Positions 9,224-20,732 are shown, numbered from the stretch's first letter. The stretch: DNA of 64,000 bases from Oscarella lobularis (GCF_947507565.1 NC_089175.1:5631733-5695732), one strand, 5' to 3'. Translations and numbers: made by a program. The notes: a model not told the origin generated them from the letters alone.

Positions 9224-10834
9224 TTAGTTCACCTTCCACGCCCCAAAACAAGCATGGGCATAGCCAAAATAATATCGCAAGTTTGCACTGCCTTCTGCCT
9301 TTACAGACAACTGACTGCCTTTTTTCACGTTCCAAAGCATTCCAAGATAGTGAGATTTGTTAGTACTGGTTGCATAATAATAGTATGACAAGCCGATGCG
9401 AACTGAATCAACATAAACAGACAGATAATTTTGGGAAGGTGAACGCAATACGGCAGAGTACAAATTGAAGTATATAAAGTAGATTCCGGATTCAGGTACG
9501 GTGATGTAACCATTGCTATACGTCATTCCTCCTTGGAGAACGGGTGGATAGGAGCCTTTCGTGCTAGTTGACCAGTGAGTAATTACCTGGCCTGACAGAC
9601 AGAGAGACTTACTTGCCTTAGATTTTAAAATGATTGTACTTGTTACCCGCAGAGTAGGATTGCCAGCCAGTATCCACACCGAGGAGGTATGCAATAGGTT
9701 TCAATATTCTACTCAGTGAAGACTTGAGATCTGTTACAATCTACATATGGGTATGCGCTAAAACGAGCCGTACATTCTTGTCAGTTTATACCTGATCTTT
9801 CAACCGTTTCAAAATCTCTTCATCTATCTAGATATTACAGTAACTAAAAGCGAAGATAAAGTCAACGTCATTTACGTCAGGTCCTGGTATTCCTTGAAGT
9901 CCTCGCTCTCCTTTGTGACCAGTTACTCCTTGCTCTCCCTGTATAAATATTTTAACAATTGTTTTAAATAATTATTATTAACACACCTTATCGCCTTTAG
10001 GTCCTTTTGGTCCTGCTTGACCTGTGTGACCCGGTGGACCCTACATGCACAAATGGCAAAGACAAGTTTGACGTATTACAGGAATTCCGTCAATTCCTCC
10101 TCTTCCTCTTGGCCCTGCGGGTCCATTTTCTCCCTAATTAATATATTAATCGTGTATGCAGTAACAAAGGCAATGAACGACGTACCTTGATTCCTTGTAT
10201 TCCTTTTTGTCCTTTCGGACCCTGTATGCCTGTTTCACCCTGCAATTCAGAAGCTTAATTAATCAAATTTAGAATGTGATACCGCACGAAAAACTGTACT
10301 TGTATTCCAGTATTTCCAAGAGGTCCCTGTGGTCCAGTTGCACCTTGTGTGCCTTGAGAACCAGGAGGCCCAACAACACCAGCGGAACCCTACTCAAAAT
10401 GACCGCTAACCTTGTGATTAAGAAGCGTATCTGACCTGTTTTCCCGGGAAGCCTTGAGATCCTTTAGCACCTTGGTCGCCCTATAATTATACATGTCATA
10501 TAACGTTCGCTTATGAAAGAGTGCCTGTGCATACTTTGTCTCCGTTTCTTCCCGCGCTTCCTTGACTTCCTTTGTCTCCTTTATGACCCTAGACGCGGGA
10601 GATTCAGAATTGAGAGGAAAGGTACGTGTATGTCGTGTACCCTAATGCCTGTCGATCCCTGGTGACCCGGAAGTCCCTGGTGGTACGATATATTAGACTA
10701 TTTTATCAGGATTCATGTGAGAGTCCATGTACTCTGTCGCCTTTCTGGAGAGGACAGTTAGAACTGCTTTCCTCGTTTTGACACGAGAGCGGAACGAGGC
10801 AAAGTAAGATCAAGGCGATTAAGCTCCAGTGCAT
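9224..10834 (-). CDS. collagen-TNF-like protein, unit 2
   Basis: Starts at 10834 with MHWSLIALILLCLVPLSCQ and NEESSSNCPLQKGDR, a signal peptide and short linker. Collagen exons follow in the order shared by the family: GLPGHQG-type, GHKGDKGSQGSAG, GDQGAKGSQGFPGK, GSAGVVGPPGSQG, GETGIQGPKGQKG, GENGPAGPRGRGG, GPPGHTGQAGPKG and GEQGVTGHKGERG. Then come coil (DEEILKRLKDQ) and neck exons. The TNF exon begins in phase 1 near 9590 and ends ACFGAWKVN. The second collagen intron has a normal GT donor here. A TATA box (10891-10898) and a CRE-like TGACGTAA (10909-10916) precede the gene. Predicted length is about 345 residues; secreted, probably trimeric through collagen and TNF parts. Confidence 0.82.
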
Positions 10835-10890
10835 TCCTTTGATTACGTCACTTCAGTGTTTCAACTGACTTCGCGTAGAGGCGCAGAGCA

Positions 10891-10916
10891 CATTTATAGC
10901 TGTGTGCGTGACGTAA
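10891..10916 (-). promoter_or_regulatory. TATA box and CRE-like site of unit 2
   Basis: Minus-strand TATAAATG (10891-10898) lies about 57 bases before the ATG, with TGACGTAA, one base off a palindromic CRE, ten bases further upstream (10909-10916). Confidence 0.55.
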
Positions 10917-10934
10917 TTTCTTGTGTTTCTGACC

Positions 10935-11479
10935 CTTTTATGGTATTCTGAGTGAAACAATGAAGATCGGAGGCAGGAACATAAATGATACCAAATTAGG
11001 TAAAGCCCGTACAACGCGTAGGAGCTCTCGACGCTGTTTATTTCACCGTATATGGTCGCATGTGTTCGCAGAGAGTGGTGAACGGTGTTCGTCCATTTCA
11101 AATGCTCAGAACAAGCTCACGTGCATTCACGTGCGCAGAAGAGAGTGCACTAAGTAAGAATGCCAAAGGAGAGGCTGAATTTCAGACTGCAACAGAATCA
11201 AGGGCAAAGAGAAGTAGATGTAGACCAAGCTAAGTGAAGGCACATCTACAAACGCGTTATTTAATCGTCGTGCTTTCCCAGGCTCGCAGCAGCTCCCAAA
11301 GGCGGAATCGTCAGATCCATACGTCAATGGATAAGGGAGAATCGTGCACACTATCTTGGACGAACGAAGGACAAAGCGAGTTCAGATGAGAAGCTCGCCA
11401 ATTCGCAGAGCTTGCAGTTTCCGAAACGAAACAAGTAGGCGAAATCAACTTTAGAACGGGAGACACCACGACAAGATGT
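10935..11479. other. conserved upstream region of unit 2
   Basis: This about 0.5-kb block recurs before most collagen-TNF genes (for example 22440-22900 and 27540-27960). It contains paired E-box-like CACGTG words (CTCACGTGCATTCACGTG at about 11114-11131). Open frames on both strands are interrupted in some copies, so I treat it as regulatory or spacer DNA. Confidence 0.45.
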
Positions 11480-12033
11480 ACTTGTATTCCGGTATTTCCA
11501 CGAGGCCCCTGTGGTCCAGTTGCACCTTGTTTACCTTGAGAACCAGGAGGTCAAACAACACCAGCGGGACCCTATTCTAAATTAGAGCTGATGATAGAGG
11601 AAAAAACGTATTTGACCTGTTTTCCAAGAAAGCCATTGTATCCTTTAGCACCTTCGTCACCCTATGTAATTAATTAATTGTGCCTAGTATACGTAGCGTT
11701 TAGTTATGAAAGAGCGCTTTTACATACTTTGCCTCCGTTATTTCCTGCGTCTCCCCGCATTCCTTTGTCTCCTTTATGACCCTGTAGCGGATGTTTCAGA
11801 AGTGAGAGGAGAGGTACATTTAGAGTATGTACCCTAATGCCTGGCGATCCCGGGTGACCTGGAAGTCCCTGGTGGTCACGTACTATATATATTAGACAGG
11901 TTGTCGTCAAGGTTTCGTGTGATGACGTACTCTGTCGCCTTTCTGGAGAGGGCAGTTAGGATTTTGACAGGAGAGCGGAACGAAGCAAAGAAAGATGAAG
12001 ACAATCGAGCTCCAGTGCATTCTTTGACAACTT
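11480..12033 (-). pseudogene. collagen-TNF 5' half, 3' exons missing
   Basis: A signal-peptide exon (ATG at about 12029, MHWSSIVFIFLCFVPLSCQ) is followed by the first four collagen exons (GLPGHPGSPGIR, GHKGDKGMRGDAG, GDEGAKGYNGFLGKQ and the long GPAGVV exon at about 11482-11573). The later collagen, coil, neck and TNF exons are absent, and the long exon has a TGA in place of a Gly codon (GTTGTTTGACCTCC). It is a dead 5' remnant next to unit 2. Confidence 0.75.
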
Positions 12034-12813
12034 CTTCAGTGTTTCAACTGACTTTGAGTAAGATGCAGAGCTCATGCATTTATAGCGGTGAACATGACAT
12101 CACTGCTTGTCTGTAGGTCCTTTTATGGTATTCTGAATGAAACAATGACGATCAGCAAGGGAACATGAACCGTACCAAATTAGGTAAAGCTCGTACAACG
12201 CTTAGGCGCTCCCGTCGATGTTTACTTCACCGTATATGGTCGCGTGTGTAACGGTGTGTTTGCAAAGAGTGATGCACGGCGTCCTTGTTCATATCCCCAA
12301 AGCGAGCTCACGTGCATTCACGCGTGTTCTCCTAGAAGACGCAGTGTACGTGCGACCCCAGCGAAATCAAGAGCGAAACAACTATTGATGTAGACTAAGC
12401 TTATATTACAATTGAATGAAACGTCATCCGGGCAGAGAAAGACGACTGACGAGCCAAACTCTTCTATATGTAGCTGTGCCACCGTCTTGCTTGCCGCATC
12501 TCCCGAAATTTCTCGCCGGTTTCTTGCTGTGTATTCTATAAGGCTTGAGGCTTAAAATGCTAATCAAGAGGAGCCTAAAGTTTTAGCAATGTCAAAGAAT
12601 TCCGACTGATGAAATTAATTTGCTTCAAATGCTAGTACATCATCCTTAGATTGCGCGAGGGAGTGTACTATATAGACAGTGCTGCTCTCAATTTCTTCAT
12701 TTCTACGCTACTTCTCAAGCAAGTGTTACAATGAGTACAATACAAGTGTCTGGCGAGGCTTCATTTGTTTCATCAGTCCTTGGCAGCACATGACCGTTTT
12801 GTTGTTTGAAAAG
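12034..12813. other. spacer with conserved upstream block and duplicated 3' flank
   Basis: 12034-12400 is the usual upstream block of a collagen-TNF gene (CACGTG words, CCTTTTATGGTATTCTGA). From about 12450 it switches to the segment shared with 5430-5831, the 3' flank of unit 3. No gene seen. Confidence 0.45.
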
Positions 12814-14373
12814 TTAGTTTACTTTCCACGCGCCGAAGAAAGAATGATCATAGATAAAAGCGTATCGCACCTGCCCAGAAACTTCCGTCCTAACAGACAG
12901 CCGATTGCCCTTTTTCACGTTCCAAAGCAGCCCAACATAGTCACATTGTCTGCCAGAGTCGTCGCGAAAATAGACTGAAAGACCAATACGACGCGAATCA
13001 ACATAAATGGCGGGAGCCTCAGTATTCGTTGATGATACATCAGTGTACAAATTGAAGTAAATAAAATAGATTCCAGATTCGGGAACGGTGATGTAACCAT
13101 CGCTATACGTCATTCCGCCTTGGAGAACGGAATCTGACGTGCTAGTTGACCAGTGAGTCAATACCGCCTTGCCTGAAACACAGAAAGACTTAATCGCCTA
13201 GTACTTTAATTAAATGATTGTATTTGTTACCGTTGGAATAGGTTTTCCAGTTTGAACCGTCACCAACAATGTGTGCAATGGGTTTAGATGTTGTATTCAG
13301 GAGATCTGATACAATCTACCGATAAAGGAGCTAGAAAACGAGACTCATATTTCTTCTCACTTCATGTACCTCTTCTTTCAATCTTGTCAGAATATCTTCA
13401 TCTATCTAGATAATAGAGTAACTTTAAGTAAAAGAGTAAGAAGAGTTTACATCAAGTCCCCGCTCTCCTTTGGGACCAGCTAATCCTTGCACTCCCTAAT
13501 TAATTATTTTAAAGAATGTCTTCAATCTTATTAATAAACACACCTGCTCTCCTTTAGGTCCTTTTGGTCCTGCTTGTCCTATGTGACCCGGTGGGCCCTA
13601 AATTTACATTTCAAAACAACGTAGCGCAAAGGGCGCATTTGGCGTATTACAGGAATTCCGTCAATTCCCCCTTGGCCCTGTGGGTCCAATGTCTCCCTAA
13701 TTGATGTACTTGGTATACAGGAAGAAAGGGGAAAAGTAATGTACTTTAACTCCCTGTATGCCTTTTTGACCTTTCGGGCCCTGTATGCCTGTTTCACCCT
13801 GCAATTAGGTGAAATCAACTTTAGAACGAGGTAGAGGACAGCATGATGTACTTGTATTCCGGCATTTCCACGAGGTCCCTGTGGTCCAGTTGCACCTTGT
13901 TTACCTTGAGAACCAGGAGGTCCAACAACGCCAGCGGGACCCTACTCAAAATTAACGCTGATGTGATAGGAGAAACGAACGTATTCAACCTGTTTTCTAG
14001 GAAGGCCTTGAGATCCTTTAGCACCTTGGTCACCCTATATGCATGCACATCCATATATAACGTTCACTTATGATCGACTTCATGCTTTGTCTCCGTTTTT
14101 TCCAGCGCTTCCTTGCTCTCCTTTGTCTCCTTCATGACCCTACAGTGTGAGTGCATTTGAAAGAGTCGAGAGAAGAGGTACAGGCTATTGTACGTACCCT
14201 CATGCCGGACGAACCTGGGTAACCTGGAAGCCCCTGTTACGATATCTGTAATAAAAAATTGTCATCATGGCGCTATGAAACCGTACTCTGTCTCCTTTCT
14301 GGCACTCGGGGACGCTTTGACATGAAAGCAAGACGAGGCAGAGAAAGATGAGGACGAATGATCTCCAGTGCAT
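12814..14373 (-). CDS. collagen-TNF-like protein, unit 3
   Basis: Near-duplicate of unit 1. The signal exon starts at 14373 (MHWRSFVLIFLCLVLLSCQ, then SVPECQKGDR). Eight collagen exons, a coil exon (12 residues, acceptor TTATCTAG), a neck exon with VGDGS, and a TNF exon ending at 12814 with SFFGAWKVN. The TNF exon reads THWSTSTSDSVLQGG, GYITVPESGIYFIYF and LLWNVKKGN. It differs from unit 1 mainly in the loops (YTDVSSTNTEAPAI against YTDVSSSSLNTEAPAI). As in unit 1 the second collagen intron has a GC donor (GACAAA|GCATGA). The coil exon has the full length missing in unit 1, so this copy looks whole. Confidence 0.8.
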
Positions 14374-15129
14374 TTCTTCTTGATTCAACTGACTTCAAGT
14401 AATGATGCCCAGCGCTTTTAAAGCAGAGTGTATGACAGCATCACCGTATTTTAGTGAAACAATAATACTCGGCAGGAGAGAAGGATCCTTACCCAATAGG
14501 GTGAAGCTCGAGCAATCCGTAGAGCTGTCAAAGTTTACTCTACCCGGTATAGAAAGTTTACTTTGCTCTATATGGCAGCATGCGTTACGTAGAGGGCGGT
14601 GAACCGTGTTCTAATCACTTCTATTGAAACAACTCAACTATGTGAGTCTTTATGTGTCCAGAAGATACTGATGTATTCGAAAAGTGCATTTGGTGGTCCA
14701 TTGATCACTTCGTGCAATCTCTCTCGGTCTCTTCTTCAACGCGAGCTTCTGACAAGAGTCTTCAAGTTCCCTTTTCCGTAACCTATTCCGGAATTAGCAT
14801 GCTGCCAGTGTATACACGCACCGCGAACCGGAAAAAGCCTGCTCAGTGCTGGAATATGTAAAGACGATTGAGTTCCACGTCACATTCTGTGCAAGGAAAC
14901 AAGGAAGAAGAGCCGGCCCTGGGAAGAAGAGAAGTGGACAGCGCACGCTAAACTAACCGAGAGAGAAAAAGAACTCGCTCCGAAACCAGGGCCCAAGCGG
15001 TCGCTCCTCTCCACGGGTATCGCAGGCTGACGGCGTTCACTTCTGCTGGGTCTTGGCTCGGCGTTTCTGGCCTCTTTGCGCGCTCTCTTTTTAGCTGTAC
15101 CTTTTTGTGGACTCTGGCAGCTTAGCACT
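14374..15129. other. upstream region of unit 3 and 3' flank of Lys/Arg-rich gene
   Basis: Duplicate of 7402-8185. Open stretches occur on both strands (for example the basic KKGTAKKR.RKEARN stretch on the minus strand near 15070-15110), but indels between the two copies change the frames downstream. No gene is supported beyond the exon set placed at 15267-15822. Confidence 0.4.
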
Positions 15130-15266
15130 CAACGCAGACGAAAGAAAAGTCGCCTCTTCGTTCGTTGAATGCATCAGAGAGGCTTCGCAGCGCGCGTCTC
15201 GGCTCGCTTTTTCGAGATCTCAGCGGAGCACCACTTCTCTTTTTCCCTGCATCTACAACTCTTCCT

Positions 15267-15532
15267 TTAGGTGGATTTCGTTTTCGCTGATTTTCCGAAC
15301 GACTTCTGTTTGATTTTCGAAGCCTCTTTTAGGTCTGAGAACGAAATCGCGAGCCGCTATTTCAGGTACGAGCGTGTTTCATTGAGGAATCGCTTGAAAC
15401 CGGGGTTTCACGCTTACCTCTGCCGTCCATGTTGATCAATCCGATCAGAAAACCGTCCATTATGTGGCAGGCTAAGCAAGAATCAAATCTGGAGGAATAC
15501 ACGTACACGATCCAGTTGCAGCACATTTTATT

Positions 15533-15576
<44 letters not shown>

Positions 15577-15822
15577 CGATTTTACAGTACTTGCACTCAT
15601 GCAGAAATCCAACGTGTCCACGATCCTTCGATCCTGCTGTCTTTTCGTCGTCCACATCTTCCTCGGGCCTTCTGTTGTCGTCAATCGTTTTTCTTCGGCT
15701 GTCTTCGTCTCTTCGTCGATCGTTCTCTCTTCTCTCTTCGTTTTCCTTCAGTGCGCGACCTAAAAGTCAACTATTAGTCACTGTCAAATTATCGTTGTAC
15801 GTACCTTTTGATTTGCGTCCGT
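15267..15822 (-). CDS. hypothetical Lys/Arg/Glu-rich protein, 3' exons
   Basis: Four exons join in a consistent phase on the minus strand: about 15822-15805 (YGRKSKG), 15759-15586, 15471-15418 and 15334-15267. Borders are good (AAAAG|GTACGT, GACTTTTAG, ACT|GTAAAA, TTGCTTAG, AG|GTAAGC, TTCTCAG). The product reads RALKENEERRENDRRRDED, then VGFLHECKYSCHIMDGF, LIGLINMDGRDLKEASKIK and SAKTKST before TAA. The long charged stretch suggests a nuclear, partly disordered protein; HECKYSCHI could be a small metal-binding turn. The (CA)n tract lies in its second intron. Upstream exons are not found; unrelated GC-rich sequence begins near 15830. Family unknown. Its 3' exons are duplicated at 7890-8526. 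Confidence 0.4.
15537..15575. repeat. (CA)n microsatellite
   Basis: About nineteen uninterrupted AC dinucleotides. It falls inside a predicted intron of the minus-strand hypothetical gene. Confidence 0.98.
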
Positions 15823-15829
15823 ATTAGCG

Positions 15830-16660
15830 TTACCCGAGCTACACCACGGGGAGGTTCGGACGCTTCGTAGCTCAAGGCAGCCACCGCAAAGCAATGGCCA
15901 CCAGTTCCAAAAAGTGTCGGGCGAGTTTTAGCCTCATAGGCCCCCTCACTCAGTATCCGCCTGGACGAGTAGTCGGCCCCTAATGCCGAGTCCCCCGGCG
16001 CGTCGATACCTGACCACATTGGTAAGCCGAAGCTAAGAACCAGGGCTTCGGAGGTGGAGAGCGGCTGACTACCGTTTGTAGGAGTCGACAGGAAAGACGT
16101 GCAATGCCCGAAATCGAAGTCTCCTGAGCCAGATCATCCGCAATCTAATCGTGCCAGTTGGTGAGATAAGTGCCGGCAACCAGACCGCTTGCGACACCCC
16201 CTCCGAGCCGTACCCACTCTGCTTAACGCAGGTCGTGCTCGTTTGGCAACAATAAGACGTATAAGCGATCTTTCTGCTCAGTGCGTGAACCGAGGCCGAA
16301 GCCCCCCATCGCCCTGCTTAGAGGCTCCGGCACGGGATTAATCCGTGGGCCACGCTGATCCAACGATCCAGACTGCCTTTTGCCGATCTCCCGAGCCAGT
16401 CCGTCAAGGATGAGACGCAGATTGCTCCACGCCGCACCCACCCTAGGCCGCAACTGAAGAAGAATCGGTGTGCACTTCGCTTTTGTACCGCGTAGCTCCG
16501 CCCAGCGCGCCCATTGGTCCGTTGGGGTCACGTTGGGCTCATCTAGCACTCTGGTTGGTTCCTTCGAATAGGTGCGATTTTTCAATGACGGTTGGACTGT
16601 TGATTGCGTCATGATCATGGTCTATTCTTGGCACTGAATGATGCAAGATTTCTCGCTTCA
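15830..16660. other. GC-rich segment of unknown origin
   Basis: GC-rich, with sharply different composition from both flanks. On the minus strand two frames are open (16223-16618, containing TDQWARWAELRGTKAK; 15789-16019, containing ALGADYSSRRILSEGAYEAK) but I recognise no domain. Structured GC-rich DNA with weak ORFs can be the untranslated part of a non-LTR element; I have no motif to prove that. Confidence 0.3.
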
Positions 16661-16668
16661 AGTTCAAG

Positions 16669-17032
16669 ATGGCGTACGATCGCCTTTCTTTTTCTTCGTC
16701 TTCTTCTTCACAGTTTCGTCTTACGTTTCGCTGCACATTATCGTTGATCGGCTATTTCGCGGACTTGTCGAACAGCCCGGACATGACGAACCAACACGTG
16801 ATCCAAGCAGAACGGGGCGTAGACGGCATAGACGAAGAAAACGACCGATTTCGGCACGGACGACGGCGCGGAAGCCAACAACGATGCAAATCGCGGCGTC
16901 GGTAAGCGTATGGGCGATTGTGTGCCCGTTTTTCGCGATGAAAAAGGCGATCCGTCCACCCGGACGTCGCCGATCACTTTCGCTTGTTTTTCTTGCAGTG
17001 ATTACACCCACAAAGCGCTTCTCGATCGATAA
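16669..17032 (+). CDS. possible two-exon small protein
   Basis: ATG at 16669 opens MAYDRLSFSSSSSSQFRLTF. The exon runs to 16901 at a strong donor (CG|GTAAGC), and the next exon from 16999 (TTTTTCTTGCAG acceptor) ends DYTHKALLDR at 17030-17032. About 88 residues, with an Arg-rich middle (HGRRRGSQQRC). The support is only the splice signals and the open frame; other frames on both strands are open too. Confidence 0.2.
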
Positions 17033-17403
17033 CTCAGGCTTGAGTTCGAAGAAACCGTGAAAATACTAAAACAGGTACGCTTTGGGGCCCCCGAATCAAT
17101 TAGCGCATTTTCTTTGCGAATTTTGACTCGCACGAACGGTTTGACCGCGTGGGGTTGTTATACTAGCGTATTAGAGTCGGTCTAGCGCGTTTCGTTGGAA
17201 ATCCGCGAGGTCAAGATTTTTAGCATCCCTGAACTATAATAGCACACGGTTTTCGGTCAGTTGGGTCGCCTCTCCGATTTTCGATATTTCCTTATGAAAC
17301 GGTGGGGATCGGTTGCATGTTTGACTCTGCGGTACCAAATTGACCTCACGCCTTCAATTTTTGGCTAATAATTGGGTATTTTGTAGTTGGTTGATATTAC
17401 CAC
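17033..17403. other. spacer or intron
   Basis: Lies between two weak exon models on the plus strand. A donor CAG|GTACGC at about 17074 and an acceptor TTTTGTAG at about 17388 could make it a single intron. Nothing else is seen. Confidence 0.25.
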
Positions 17404-17622
17404 ATGGATTTGTTTCCCGCCTTCACAACGTTTGCTCAGCCGTTTAAGGTAACGAAGATAATACGTTTTCATTAGAGTCTAATTTGACTTTAATTTCAGT
17501 TGTCTTCTCTCCCCGACGCGTCGATGAATCTGACGAAACAGATGGAGAAAGAAGAGGATGTAGACGAAAACATCACCCTGGGGACTTGGGTTAAAGTCTC
17601 CCTCCTTGTGGGCTGGAGGTGA
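17404..17622 (+). CDS. possible two-exon small ORF running into an unrelated segment
   Basis: ATG at 17404 gives MDLFPAFTTFAQPFK to a donor (AAG|GTAACG, 17448). The second exon from 17500 (TTTCAG acceptor) reads LSSLPDASMNLTKQMEKEED and continues into TLGTWVKVSLLVGWR to a stop at 17620-17622. The last part comes from a composition-shifted segment (from about 17570) with internal echoes such as GGGACTTGGG..AAAGTC and GGACTTGGGCAAAGTCC, so a host 5' exon may be cut by an insertion. Weak evidence. Confidence 0.2.
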
Positions 17623-17790
17623 ATATGCACCACCCTCCCTGGCAGCCGGAGGCTAATCCGCTGACCTCCTGTGGACTTGGGCAAAGTCCACTGTTGGGAC
17701 TGCAGTCTCAGTCCCACCGCTTGGCCAGGAGGTCAAGCGGCAGCGCAGGACGACGTCGGGAGAAAGAGAAGAAAGAAGACACGGAAGAAC
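17570..17790. mobile_element. candidate unclassified insertion
   Basis: About 220 bases of GC-rich sequence with internal near-repeats (GGGACTTGGGTTAAAGTC and GGACTTGGGCAAAGTCC; CTGGAGG and CAGGAGG words). It breaks the open frame of the preceding exon. No clear terminal repeats or target duplication were found. Confidence 0.2.
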
Positions 17791-17986
17791 TTTGAATTTT
17801 AGTTTTTATTAATTTGAATAAAAAATTAATATAAATTTGGCTTTCATAAACGACGCGCGAGTGGGGCACCGTGCGCTTGTTTCTGCGCTGGAGAGTGCGG
17901 TCGCGTGGGACTCGCGCGGCGTGAGGGGGGATCGCGCGCGCTCGCGCATCAGTGCTGGGCGACGCGAGTTGAGCGCGCTAGTGTGG

Positions 17987-18157
17987 GCCCCGCACGCGCT
18001 CACGGAAACGCGAATGGAGCGACGCGTGGGATTCGCGGATCACAGCGGTGACAGAGGACGCGCGCGCATGGACCCCGCACGCGCTCACGGAAACGCGAAT
18101 GGAGCGACGCTTGGGATTCGCGGATCACAGCGGTGACAGAAGACGCGCGCGCATGGA
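17987..18157. repeat. 85-bp GC-rich tandem duplication
   Basis: Two consecutive copies (about 17987-18071 and 18072-18156) of a unit beginning CCCCGCACGCGCTCACGG and ending GACGCGCGCGCATGG. Only three or so differences separate them. The flank (17860-17980) is also CG-dense. Confidence 0.85.
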
Positions 18158-20732
18158 CGAGTCCTAGGCTAACTGATCAACTCCTGTCTCCATCACCTGG
18201 AGATCAGGAGAAAAGAAGCATGCAACTATTTATCATCATGCACTATATAAAACGTACACAAAAAAGTTCTATTTTCTCTTTTTCTTTACACATGACATCT
18301 TCCTTTATTTCACCTGCAGCAAGATTGTGTCAGTCGGACAAAAAAATGTCTGAAAGCGCTTATCTTTACTTTTCCAAATTGATGTTTACTGCAGATGAAT
18401 TCTTATTAGAATCGCACTCTAAAAAGAAAAAAAATTAATAAATTAATAAATAAAAACCTGCAAAAAAGCCAAAAATAGAATTTGAAAATAAACCTGTAAA
18501 AAAACCGGTTAAAAAATTAAAAACCTGTAAAAAATAAAACCTGTAGAAAAAATAAAAACCTGTGAAAAAACCTGTGAATAAAATAAAAACCTACTAAACT
18601 ACAATGTACCCTGAAAAAGAAAAAATCCATTGACCTAAAATATGAAAATAAAACCTGTAGAAAACATAAAACCTGTGGAAAAAAACCTGTGACTAAAAAA
18701 CCTACTAAACTACCCTGAAAAAGAAAAAAGCAGGCAACATGATAAAAACCTAGATTACCTTAAAAATCCATTGACCTAAAATATGCCTATATTCTAATCA
18801 CCCTAGATTACCTGAAAATCCATTGAAAAATGGTCTAAAGCACGTGGCGGCTGCTAGCTAAGCACGAGAGGGAGAAGGAGCTACAAGCCTACTACACAAA
18901 CCGCCCTACCCTACTAGCAGCCGCCGACTAAAACCTTAGTGCAAAGGGAGTGGACCCATGCAAACTAACGTAGTCGCTGTAGTGATGCAAACCGAGCACG
19001 CAAGAAAGCTGCCATTACATTACGCCTAAGTGTTGTCCCGCTACACTCCCTGCAACGTACACAATTGGGCTTCATGCGCTGCAACGACCACCAGCCCTCA
19101 CTCGCGAACCCCAACCCGCCCTCGATTAGACTTTTGGAAATCCGACCTAATGGTTAGACTGTTGGAAATTTTTCGATGCCCACGAGCGCGGGCAGTGGCA
19201 TCGCAGGCACTCCGCGCCGTGTGCGTCACAGAAAGCCCCGCCCCTTGAGTGCACGCCTACACCACAGGGGGCCCAATGGCTGCGGTGCGAACCTGTTCGT
19301 CGCGCTGGCCTCGTGGCATTCTACTTCTCTCTTTCGACGCCAAACTAGAGAAAAAGAAGAAGGCAATGAAATGAAACGAAATGCTGGTGCACGCGATGAG
19401 GGATCGCCTAAAGGCGAGTGGATTACGCGCGTCGTCACGTCCGTGTCACGTCGCCGCGCGTAGCGAAAAACGTCGCTGGAAAGTAGAAACAGCCGCGCGC
19501 TGATCGCTTCGACGCTGATCGGCTCTACGCCGCTTTACGCGGCGAGACTGACCCAACAAGACGGACGCAACGCGCGCGCGGACGAAGCTAGCCGAACGGG
19601 AAACGTACGCTTACCAATTGGTGCCTCGGTGCCGACAAATCGGAGCTGCATGCTCTCGCAGAGCATCGTTGGGATGACCGTGCGGCGAGCTGCCAGAGCT
19701 GGGGCTTTCGTGACGTTCCGTCTGTGTGTGCACCGGAGACAAAGAGACACTTTTTCGAACTAACCCGGACACTGACACCTCGGCGACCAATGAGATGGGA
19801 GCGTGTGCTCACGTGAAATCCAGCAGATTAAATAGTGTTCATATCACGTGTGTTAGATTTACTCTGTGTTCACTGGCTTTTTTCGAACGCGAGAAAAGTT
19901 TCTTCGTCGAAACAACCGTCGTAGCAAGTTCAGCGTATGAGACTGGTTGCATTTAGAAAGGTTTTGGGGAATCGGGGCTCCATTAGGGAAACACCGTCGT
20001 TTCGAAGGATAACTTCATTCGATCCGCTCTAATGCGACTCAGGTGAGTACGAACAAAGACTGTAAAGCAGTGTGACAAGTGAGAGTAAAGCAGAACGCTT
20101 CGTCACGGTAGGTATTGACGTTCTGCCCTTCGCTGTCCTTCGCACCTAAGGAAGGCCTCAATCCACTCTCTTAGCTCAGTCCACAGAACAGCATACTACT
20201 ACAGCGAAACCTGAAATGACGCGCAAGCGTCGATTCCAGCATGGAATCCATGGGTTCGTGGTCATGGAAACACGTTTCCTGCGAGTCGATTTGTGGTGGG
20301 AGTTAGCTCGTCGTCAACCAGTTTCTGATTTCTAAACTAGTTTTTTCTAGCTAGTTCTTCTGACCGAAATTTTGAATGAAAACTGGAGTCAGTGGGTAAC
20401 AGGAAGGTTCAGAAAAAAAGACGTGAAAGTAGAAGAGTTCATAAAAGAGCCTAAGAAGTGAGTAAATCAACTGGCGTGGCGTTTTCTGAATAAAATTGCA
20501 TTGCTAACGTTAGATTTGTGACGAGCATAACTGCAGAAGTGTCGAAGCTTCGAGTCTATCGGGCTAAAAGTCACTGGATGGACTAAACTCTAGTAGTTCT
20601 ACCCTTCGAAGGTAACGCCAATTGCCACCAAGGTAACGACGTTCTGTCAGAGTCTAAGATGGGCACATGCAACATTTTATTTAGGTACCAGCACGTACGA
20701 AAAGAAGACAAAAGTCTGTTTTGAGGTTTGAG
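18158..20732. other. long interval without a supported gene
   Basis: Besides the A-rich repeat it holds GC-rich stretches at 19030-19330 and 19420-19720 with palindromic CG words (GCCGCTTTACGCGGCG at about 19530), and a consensus donor (ATGCGACTCAG|GTGAGTACG at about 20032-20048) that could end a 5' exon whose partner I cannot find. 20650-20730 is the 3' flank of unit 4 with an AATAAA on the minus strand at 20676-20681. Confidence 0.4.
18434..18730. repeat. A-rich degenerate repeat of AAAACCTGTRAAAA type
   Basis: At least a dozen irregular copies of a 12-18 base A-rich unit built on AAAACCTGT (CCTGTAAAAAAT, CCTGTAGAAAAAAT, CCTGTGAAAAAACC). No ORF. Two shorter echoes (CCTAGATTACCT, ATCCATTGACCTAAAATATG) repeat at 18600-18820. 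Confidence 0.75.

Noticed and set aside
15429-15827. 132-codon plus-strand frame through the CA repeat
   Set aside because: A His-Thr run from the microsatellite; splice-consistent exons lie on the other strand.
17837-18136. 99-codon plus-strand frame in the GC-rich tandem duplication
   Set aside because: The product simply repeats the 85-bp unit and stop codons are rare in such DNA; no gene signals.
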